The notes beneath the pieces were generated by a model. That model saw only the letters and a list, made by a program, of their open reading frames with translations. It had not been told where the DNA came from and ran no database searches. Below, piece after piece: positions 16,708-24,856 of a DNA stretch of 40,316 nt (its first letter is position 1; every line of letters begins with the position of its first letter). This DNA is from Streptomyces beigongshangae. Its GTDB lineage: Bacteria; Actinomycetota; Actinomycetes; Streptomycetales; Streptomycetaceae. The position numbers were made by a program, and so were the translations under genes. The DNA lies in assembly GCF_019710745.1 (NCBI RefSeq), contig NZ_JAHKJW010000064.1, positions 1 through 40,316 of the forward strand, in the 5' to 3' direction.

Positions 16708-17384
16708 GTGGACGTACCGTTGCTGATCTCGCTCGGAGCGGTAGGAGGTGCACTACGCGGTCTTCTGGAGGCCTACATCCGCTTCCGGGAATGGCAATTC
16801 GACCGCCAGGGACACCGGCGGCTCCCCGCCGGACACGAGGCCGCACCACCCCGCTTCGCGCAATACTTCGACCCCCATCGCCGACCCCCTTGCAGTCATC
16901 GTGCACAGTGCGATGGGAGCCGGCGCAGCCGTACTCTTCGGCACCACCGGCCAGAACAGCGGCGCATACGCGGCCATCGTCGTCGGCATCTCAGCACCAG
17001 TAATCCTCACCCAACTCGGCCGTGTCCACACAGTCAGTGACCCCGTCACCGTCACACCCCCGCCAGCGCAACGACGGCCGAAGGCTCCCCGCAACCCATC
17101 CCCCCCCCGCTCCGTGGCCGACACTGCCAGACGTCGCAGGCGCGCTCCCGGCAGCACCAGCCGCCGCTGCTGAGCCCACGCCCTCGCCCCTGGCCTCGGC
17201 GTCCGCCACCGTGGACGGCCTCCAGCTCCGTGCGGTGAACGGCAATAGTCCCCCGGACATGGCAGCAGCCGAACCACAGCCCAACGGCCAGTCATCGCCG
17301 ACGCTGTCGGGGATCTTGTCTGCTGTGGGCGGCGACGTATACGGGTACCACCGCCTTGGTCGTAACCAAGATCCCCGACTGTGA
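16708..17384 (+). pseudogene. Frameshifted gene for a membrane-anchored protein next to parA
   Basis: Three frames connect. The first runs from a GTG at 16708 (VPLLISLGAVGGALRGLLEA) to about 16872. The second, after a C5 run, gives IADPLAVIVHSAMGAGAAVL and a second hydrophobic helix (SGAYAAIVVGISAPVILTQL). The third follows a C8 run at about 17100 and gives a Pro/Ala-rich tail to a TGA at 17384. Both shifts coincide with C homopolymers, so sequencing error or slippage is likely. The reconstructed protein is about 225 aa with two or three helices. It is divergent from parAB across the parS site. Function unknown. Confidence 0.5.
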
Positions 17385-17394
17385 GGATGAGGCT

Positions 17395-17476
17395 GCACCG
17401 CTCGGAGGGCCTGACTCAATCCCCGATTGACGCTTAGGTTGTCCTCACTCTGAATCGTCGGCCCTCCGAGTGGTGC
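17395..17476. repeat. 17-bp inverted repeat between the membrane gene and IS110 element
   Basis: GCACCGCTCGGAGGGCC (17395-17411) pairs with GGCCCTCCGAGTGGTGC (17460-17476) with one mismatch. A second pair, GTGAGGA (17381-17387) with TCCTCAC (17443-17449), interleaves with it, so the two stems form a possible pseudoknot. It could be a terminator, the edge of an older mobile element, or part of the non-coding end of the IS110 element. Confidence 0.45.
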
Positions 17477-17508
17477 CACTGCGTGTACCGGCCGGCGATC
17501 GTGACCTC

Positions 17509-18686
17509 ATAGAAGCTTGACCCACGTGGTCCCATCACAGTCGTGTCCGTCTGCCGGCCGGTGCGCGCGGGCCAACTCGCCGCGCACGGAAGGAACCCGG
17601 CCACCATGTCACAGCCCATCGAGGTGATCGGTGGGATCGACACCCACACCGACGTTCACCAGGCCGCCGTCATCGACACCATCGGCCGACACCTGGCCAC
17701 CGAGGCGTTCCCCACAACGCCTGCGGGCTACCAGGACCTGCTGAAGTGGCTGCAGACCTACGGCCAAGTGCTGGTTGTCGGCATGGAGGGCACCGGCTCC
17801 TTCGGGGCAGAACTCGGCCGCTACCTCCGAGCCAACCAGCTCCGCGTCATCGAGGTGGACCGACCCGATCGCAGGGCTCGCCGAGCGGCAGGGAAGTCGG
17901 ACTCCATCGACGCCTACGCCGCTGCCACCGCGGTCCTCGCAAGCCGTGCCACCGGCACCCCGAAGAACCGCGACGGTGCGGTCGAGGCCATCCGCGGCCT
18001 GCGCGTAGTACGCGCCAGCGCCGTCAAGGCCCGCACCCAGACCATCAACCAGATCAAATCACTGATCATCACCGCGCCCGCTGCAGTACGCGAAGCACTG
18101 CGCTCCCTGACCACCACCGAACTGGTCCGACGGCTCGCCGCCAGCCGTCCCGGCGCCGATCTCACGGACCCGGCCACAGCCGTCAAAATCGCCCTCAAGC
18201 GCCTGGCCAAGCGGTACCAGCACCTGAACGAGGAGATAGCGGACGCGGACGGCGACCTGCGCGTCCTGATCGCCCGTACCGCACCCGGCCTGCTCGCGCT
18301 GGTGGGCGTCGGGACCGAAACCGCCGGGCAGTTGCTGGTCACCGCCGGGGACAACCCCGAACGGCTCGCCTCAGAGGCATCCTTCGCCCATCTGTGCGCC
18401 GCCGCCCCCGTGCCGGCCTCTTCCGGGCGCACTGACCGCCACCGCCTCAACCGCGGCGGAGACCGCCAGGCCAACCGCGCCCTGCACACCATCGTGCTGG
18501 TCCGCATGCGCCACGACCCGCGCACCCGCGACTACGTCGCACGACGCACCCTCGAAGGACTCAAGACGAAGGACATCTTTCGCTGCCTCAAGCGTTTCGT
18601 CGCGCGCGAGGTATACCACCACCTCACCAGCGCATTCAGCGGCGCACCCGGGCCGTCTCCCACGGCTTGACGATCTATAGAAGCTT
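17509..18686 (+). mobile_element. IS110-family insertion element (boundaries tentative)
   Basis: A single transposase gene is flanked by a 10-bp direct repeat ATAGAAGCTT at 17509-17518 and 18677-18686. IS110 elements lack inverted repeats and recombine at a short shared core, so this repeat may mark the ends. The 5' non-coding end of IS110-group elements encodes a bridge RNA that guides target choice. Here 17385-17605 is the only non-coding flank long enough. The element ends 18 bases before the first CRISPR repeat. Confidence 0.5.
17606..18670 (+). CDS. IS110-family transposase (DEDD recombinase)
   Basis: 354 aa from an ATG preceded by GGAAGGA. The N-terminal RuvC-like DEDD domain has GGIDTHTDVHQAAVID (first Asp), VVGMEGTGSFGAELGRYL (Glu) and EVDRPDRRARRAAGKSDSID (the paired Asp). 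The C-terminal transposase_20 half carries PVPASSGRTDRHRLNRGGDR, where the conserved serine attacks DNA. Length is at the short end of the IS110 range but complete. It should mediate bridge-RNA-guided, circle-forming transposition. No frameshift or premature stop was seen, so it may be active. Confidence 0.88.
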   Translation: MSQPIEVIGGIDTHTDVHQAAVIDTIGRHLATEAFPTTPAGYQDLLKWLQTYGQVLVVGMEGTGSFGAELGRYLRANQLRVIEVDRPDRRARRAAGKSDSIDAYAAATAVLASRATGTPKNRDGAVEAIRGLRVVRASAVKARTQTINQIKSLIITAPAAVREALRSLTTTELVRRLAASRPGADLTDPATAVKIALKRLAKRYQHLNEEIADADGDLRVLIARTAPGLLALVGVGTETAGQLLVTAGDNPERLASEASFAHLCAAAPVPASSGRTDRHRLNRGGDRQANRALHTIVLVRMRHDPRTRDYVARRTLEGLKTKDIFRCLKRFVAREVYHHLTSAFSGAPGPSPTA

Positions 18687-18703
18687 CAGCGTCAGGCACT
18701 CAA

Positions 18704-21700
18704 CGGGACACCCCCGCGTCGGCGGGGTGGACGCGAGGGACGCGGCGAAGCTCCAGCCGAGGACCAGAACACCCCCGCGTCGGCGGGGAGGACCCAGGCA
18801 TGATGCCGCCCGAGGCGAAGCTGAACGGAACACCCCCGCGTCGACGGGGAGAACAGCCGTACGGGCCTCCGCGACCGGAGCTGAGACGGAACACCCCCGC
18901 GTCGGCGGGGAGGACCCAGGCATGATGCCGCCCGAGGCGAAGCTGAACGGAACACCCCCGCGTCGACGGGGAGAACAGCCGTACGGGCCTCCGCGACCGG
19001 AGCTGAGACGGAACACCCCCGCGTCGGCGGGGAGGACGGGAGGCCGGCGCTGCCCAGGGTCTCGATCAGCGGAACACCCCCGCGTCGGCGGGGAGGACGC
19101 CGACCCGGACCCCTGGATCGGCCTGCTGCCGGGAACACCCCCGCGTCGGCGGGGAGGACGGGAGGCCGGCGCTGCCCAGGGTCTCGATCAGCGGAACACC
19201 CCCGCGTCGGCGGGGAGGACCTCATAGATCAGGACGGCTCCCCGCATCTAGCCGGAACACCCCCGCGTCGGCGGGGAGGACGCCGACCCGGACCCCTGGA
19301 TCGGCCTGCTGCCGGGAACACCCCCGCGTCGGCGGGGAGGACCTCAAGATCGGTGTCGGCGAGAGCCTGTACGGCGGAACACCCCCGCGTCGGCGGGGAG
19401 GACAAGCTGACGGCGTAGTTCCCGAACCCGCCCATCGGAACACCCCCGCGTCGGCGGGGAGGACGATCCGCCGGTACGGGACTTCCATCCGGACCGCGGA
19501 ACACCCCCGCGTCGGCGGGGAGGACCGGCATGGGTGTTGGCCTCCAAGTCAGGGCGGCGGAACACCCCCGCGTCGGCGGGGAGGACATATCGCCGCAGTC
19601 ATGAAGGAAGACACCCGGCGGAACACCCCCGCGTCGGCGGGGAGGACGGCCCGTGCGGTGCCGTCTCCCTGGCGGGCCGCGGAACACCCCCGCGTCGGCG
19701 GGGAGGACGGCCCGTGCGGTGCCGTCTCCCTGGCGGGCCGCGGAACACCCCCGCGTCGGCGGGGAGGACGGCATCACGCAGCGCTTCGCGGACGGCGGGA
19801 TCGGAACACCCCCGCGTCGGCGGGGAGAACCTGCCCGAATCGTTCTGGGCCGCCCGCCCCGTCGGAACACCCCCGCGTCGGCGGGGAGGACTGGAACCGA
19901 CTCAGCCTCAACAGCCACGGCGGCGGAACACCCCCGCGTCGGCGGGAAGAACGACACCGGGCCAAGGCGGCGGGCCGCGGGCTTCGGAACACCCCCGCGT
20001 CGGCGGGGAGGACCTCGGGTCGGCGTGACCCAGGATCCGCTGAACCGGAACACCCCCGCGTCGGCGGGGAGGACCTCGGCCAGCAGTACATCCCCGACAT
20101 CACCGTCGGAACACTCCCGCGTCGGCGGGGAGGACTCGGGCAGGCTGGTCGTCTCGTCCACGGGCAGCGGAACATCCCCACGTCGGCGGGGAGGACGGCC
20201 TGTGCGAGTCGCTGGGCGAGGCCGGGGTCGGAACACCTCCGCGTCGGCGGGGAGGACGCAGGCATGGTCTCGCCCCATTCTCTGTACGGCGGAACACCCC
20301 CGCGTCGGCCGGGAGGACCTGGTCTTGACGAGGATGCCACCCCACGCGAACGGAACACCCCCGCGTCGGCGAGGAGGACGCCGTCATGTCGGCTGGGAAC
20401 ACGCCGGCCTGCGGAACACCCCCGCGTCGGCGGGGAGGACGAGGCCCTCGCCGAGGTCCGGATCAAGGCCGCCGGAACACCCCCGCGTCGGCGAGGAGGA
20501 CGCCGTCATGTCGGCTGGGAACACGCCGGCCTGCGGAACACCCCCGCGTCGGCGGGGAGAACGCAGAGCTGTTCGGAGCGGACCACCCACCCGTCGGAAC
20601 ACGCCCGCGTCAGCGGGGAGGACGAGGCCGCAGAGGAACTCCACCTCACCCGCTACGGAACACCCCCGCGTCGGCGGGGAGAACGCAGAGCTGTTCGGAG
20701 CGGACCACCCACCCGTCGGAACACGCCCGCGTCAGCGGGGAGGACGAGGCCGCAGAGGAACTCCACCTCACCCTCTACGGAACACCCCCGCGTCGGCGGG
20801 GAGGACACCCGCGCGTACGAGCGCGGGTTGCGGCGCTACGGAACACCTCCGCGTCGGCGGGGAGGACCCGAGCCCGGAGCTGGCGGCGCGTGGCCAGACC
20901 GGAACACCCCCGCGTCGGCGGGGAGGACGAGGCCCTCGCCGAGGTCCGGATCAAGGCCGCCGGAACACCCCCGCGTCGGCGGGGAGGACAGTTTCGGCAT
21001 CGAGCGGAACGCCTCTTGCAGCGGAACACCCCCGCGTCGGCGGGGAGGACGGTGAGAAGGTCGGGGGCACCGGCCGCCGGTCCGGAACACCCCCGCGTCG
21101 GCGGGGAGGACCGTTTCGGCATCGAGCGGAACGCCTCTTGCAGCGGAACACCCCCGCGTCGGCGGGGAGGACGGTGAGAAGGTCGGGGGCACCGGCCGCC
21201 GGTACGGAACACCCCCGCGTCGGCGGGGAGGACCTGAACACCTACCTCACCGAGGAGGGCGTGACCGGAACACCCCCGCGTCGGCGGGGAGGACATCCAC
21301 GACCCTCGCGAAAGGAATCCCGTGGACGGAACACCCCCGCGTCGGCGGGGAGGACCTCAGGGTCGAGGTCAGGATGTCCCCGCGCAGCGGAACACCCCCG
21401 CGTCGGCGGGGAGGACGTTCGCGAGGAAGGTGATGCAGCGCGGCACTGCGGAACACCCCCGCGTCGGCGGGGAGGACCCGGACCGGTGGACCACCGGGCG
21501 GGTCCTCGGCGGATCACCCCCGCGTCGGCGGGGAGGACGAGAAAGACCCGGTCGCCCACCTGCGGTGAGGCGGAACACCCCCGCGTCGGCGGGAGGACAA
21601 CGGCAACGGCTGGGCCGGCGTGGGCTACAACGGAACACCCCCGCGTCGGCGGGGAGGACCGGGAGGTGTACGCCGACCCGAGGTAGTGGATCGGAACACC

Positions 21701-22146
21701 CCCGCGTTGGCGGGGAGGACATCACCCGGGCCACCAGCATCTCCTCCGGCATCGGAACACCCCCGCGTCGGCGGGGAGAACATCCGCGTGTTCAGCGACG
21801 AGGGCGCGGAGATCGGAACACCCCCGCGTCGGCGGGGAGGACGACAGGACACCTAGCCACCCGGAGTACGGCGGCGGAACACCCCCGCGTCGGCGGAGAG
21901 GACACGCCCACGGGGCCCATCTTTACCTCGCCGGTCGGAACACCCTCGCGTCGGCGAGGAGGACACAAGGTCGAATCCGGCGACTGCATTGCGCGGCGGG
22001 ACACCCCCGCGTCGGCGGGGAGGACCAGAATGCCCCGCCCACCGTGACCGACGGCGCCCGAACGCCCCCGCGCTGGCGGGAAGGACCGGCGCTTGCAGAG
22101 GGCCCGAGGGTGTTCCGCGGAACACCCTCGCGTCGGCGGGGAGGCG
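18704..22146 (-). CRISPR. CRISPR array 1, type I-E, 57 repeats / 56 spacers
   Basis: A 29-bp repeat (plus-strand core CGGAACACCCCCGCGTCGGC, ending GGGGAGGAC) recurs every 61 bp with 32-bp spacers, except one 28-bp repeat at 21571 and one 31-bp spacer before the last repeat. By analogy with the E. coli repeat, the crRNA-sense strand is the minus strand (starts GTCCTCCCCGC, ends GTGTTCCG), so transcription runs leftward and the leader should be on the right. That side has no leader motif, and repeats from 21875 onward decay progressively. Several spacer pairs are duplicated: 18794-18886 recurs at 18916-19008, 20563-20655 at 20685-20777, and 20990-21082 at 21112-21204. Confidence 0.97.
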
Positions 22147-22301
22147 GTGTTGTCGGAGGAGTGCGTGAGTGGCCGTTGCTGGTTGAGGTTTTGGTGTGTT
22201 GTCGAGTCAAGGTGCGGGCGGTGCGGGGCTCGCTGGTTGTGACTCTATCGGCTGGTTGTGGGTCGGGGCCGTGGTGTGGGGGTGGTCGCGGTGGGCTGAA
22301 A

Positions 22302-22867
22302 GTGTGTGGCTGGGGGTGGTGGGTGGGTTTGGATGGGTGGGTGGCTGGTGTGGAGCGTGGTGGGGTTGATGTTCGGGGTGGGTGGGGGAAGGCGGGTGGG
22401 GGGCGGGTTCCGCATCCGCTGATCTGTCATGCGCTGGATACGGCGGTGGTGGCTGAGGGTCTGGTGGATGTGTTGGTGGGGCCGCGTTGCCGTGCCGAGC
22501 TGGATCGGGCGTTCGGTCCGTTGGGTGATGCGGTGGGCTGGGTGTCGGTTTTGTGTGGTGTGCATGATCTGGGGAAGTTGTCGCCGACGTTCCAGGGGCT
22601 GCGGGAGGACATCGCCGCGCCGGCTATGGGGCCGGTGGCGGCGGGACATATCCGGCGGTTGACGCGGTGGAGGGAGCCTGGGGCGCGTACGGACTGTCAT
22701 CACGGTCTGCTGACGGCGGTCCACATGACACGGATCCTCAAGGCCTGGGGGGCGGTGCCGGCGACGGCGCGCACGATCGCTTGGGCTTTGGGCGGGCATC
22801 ATGGGGTGATCCCGTCGGCTGCGTCGGTGCGCCAGGCGCGGGAGGTGGTGGAGGTGGGCGACGACGG
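22302..22867 (+). pseudogene. cas3 fragment, HD nuclease domain only, fused to CRISPR array 2
   Basis: The frame reads WGK, HPLICHALDTAVVAEGLVDV, VSVLCGVHDLGKLSPTFQGL, TDCHHGLLTAVHM and ALGGHHGVIPSAASVRQ. These are all the HD-superfamily metal ligands of Cas3 (H, HD, H-H, H-H). It stops being Cas3 at GDDG, exactly where the first repeat of array 2 begins; the helicase domain is absent. The sequence is clearly diverged from the complete cas3 at 24857, so it is a second, independent cas3, not a local duplication. The start is uncertain (GTG or TTG near 22302-22332, in a G-rich tract). The frame runs open into the array, so any product would carry a repeat-encoded tail. Confidence 0.85.
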
Positions 22868-24726
22868 CGGAACACCCCCGCGTCGGCGGGGAGGACATCC
22901 ACGACCCTCGCGAAAGGAATCCCGTGGACGGAACACCCCCGCGTCGGCGGGGAGGACCTCAGGGTCGAGGTCAGGATGTCCCCGCGCAGCGGAACACCCC
23001 CGCGTCGGCGGGGAGGACGTTCGCGAGGAAGGTGATGCAGCGCGGCACTGCGGAACACCCCCGCGTCGGCGGGGAGGACACCGCGACGGAAGGAACCGCG
23101 ACGCCATGTCACGGAACACCCCCGCGTCGGCGGGGAGGACACAGACACCGAGGCCCCGCCCACCAGCGGGGCCGGAACACCCCCGCGTCGGCGGGGAGGA
23201 CATATGCGCGGCGGTTACGGAGTTCACGGCTAGCGGAACACCCCCGCGTCGGCGGGGAGGACACGAACCGCTCGCCGCAGCACGGGCAGTGGTGGGGAAC
23301 ACCCCCGCGTCGGCGGGGAGGACGAGGAGGTCGCGGCCGAGGTCGAGCGTGGTCTCGGAACACCCCCGCGTCGGCGGGGAGGACAGGCGCACGTTGCGCT
23401 GCGGCTCGATCGGGTCCGGAACACCCCCGCGTCGGCGGGGAGGACACCGGCGACCTGTACGCCGCCCTGCAAGTCTGCGGAACACCCCCGCGTCGGCGGG
23501 GAGGACGGTGGACGGGGTACGACCAGGCACCGACCGGGCGGAACACCCCCGCGTCGGCGGGGAGGACGGTGGACGGGGTACGACCAGGCACCGACCGGGC
23601 GGAACACCCCCGCGTCGGCGGGGAGGACTGCGGCCACACCGGACCCGAGGATCCGCCGACCGGAACACCCCCGCGTCGGCGGGGAGGACCGCGAAGCCGT
23701 CGACCTGCTCACCGAGCACGACGGAACACCCCCGCGTCGGCGGGGAGGACGGTGGACGGTGTACGACCAGGCACCGACCGGGCGGAACACCCCCGCGTCG
23801 GCGGGGAGGACCGCCGCAGGCAACTCCCGCCGGTCCGGGGCAGCGGAACACCCCCGCGTCGGCGGGGAGGACAGGGACTCCCCGCGGTCGCAGAACGCGA
23901 ACGCCGGAACACCCCCGCGTCGGCGGGGAGGACCTCCGCCTCGACATGCTGCCGCAGGGCGTCGGCGGAACACCCCCGCGTCGGCGGGAAGGACTCGAAC
24001 GGCGTCACGTTCCCGCTGGCCGCCGCCGGAACACCCCCGCGTCGGCGGGGAGGGCGGCCCGGCCCAGCGTCCCGTCCTCGCCGAGGTCGGAACACCCCCG
24101 CGTCGGCGGGGAGGACGCATCTGGCGCCCGCATCCCTGTAAGGAGGGGCGGAACACCCCCGCGTCAGCGGGGAGGACGCGACCGGCACCACGACCACCGA
24201 CAACCGGATCGGAACACTCCCGTGTCGGCGGGGAGGACCTGCGGCTAGTCCACCGACCAGCAGCGCCGGTCGGAACACCCCCGCGTCGGCGGGGAGGACA
24301 CGGACAGCGCTTGACGGAGTTCCTCCTCGTACGGAACACCCCCGCGTCGGCGGGGAAGACCTCGGCGTCAGCTTCGCCAGTTCGGCCTGGTACGGAACAC
24401 CCCCGCGTCGGCGGGGAGGACTCGCGGCAGCAGGTGCCCCCCGCCCGCCACGGCGGAACACCCCCGCGTCGGCGGGGAGGACTCCACCGCGCAGTTGGCG
24501 TTCGACCTGCCCGGCGGAACACCCCCGCGTCGGCGGGGAGGACAGATCAGCGCCGACGGGCTGTGCACCCTCACGCGGAACACCCCCGCGTCGGCGGGGA
24601 GGACAGTCAGGCGTGGGTGCGGTTGAGGATGAGGTGCGGAACACCCCCGCGTCGGCGGGGAGGACGCCGACACCCTCGACCTCCACGTCGACCTCGGCGG
24701 AACACCCCCGCGTCGGCGGGGAGGAC
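22868..24726 (-). CRISPR. CRISPR array 2, type I-E, 31 repeats / 30 spacers
   Basis: Same 29-bp repeat and 61-bp period as array 1. The three leftmost spacers (22897-23050) are identical to three consecutive spacers of array 1 (21295-21448). Repeats at the right end are perfect, and the right flank carries the leader motif shared with array 3, so new spacers should enter on the right. One spacer occurs twice in tandem (from 23507) and a third time with one mismatch at 23751-23782. Confidence 0.97.
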
Positions 24727-24856
24727 CCTTTCTGACCTGCGGCTCAGGAAGGGCTTTGCTTTTCTTTTGCATTGGAGGGGGCTTTGCGGTGGGACGGGAA
24801 GCGGCGCATGTCGTCACCTTAACGGGGCTGTGCTGTTGTCGGTGGGGGGTGGTTGA
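24727..24856 (-). promoter_or_regulatory. Leader of array 2 and 5' region of cas3
   Basis: Read on the minus strand, the 14 bases next to the last repeat are GCAGGTCAGAAAGG, identical to the bases before array 3. Further out is an AT-richer patch with AATGCAAAAGAAAAGC. The leftward array promoter and the rightward cas3 promoter must both lie in this 130-bp gap. A GGTGGGGGGTGG run just precedes the cas3 start. Confidence 0.7.

Noticed and set aside
18667..24248. Open frames of 100-730 codons on both strands through the CRISPR arrays
   Set aside because: They consist only of the repeat translated in different frames plus random spacer codons, with no ribosome sites or domains.
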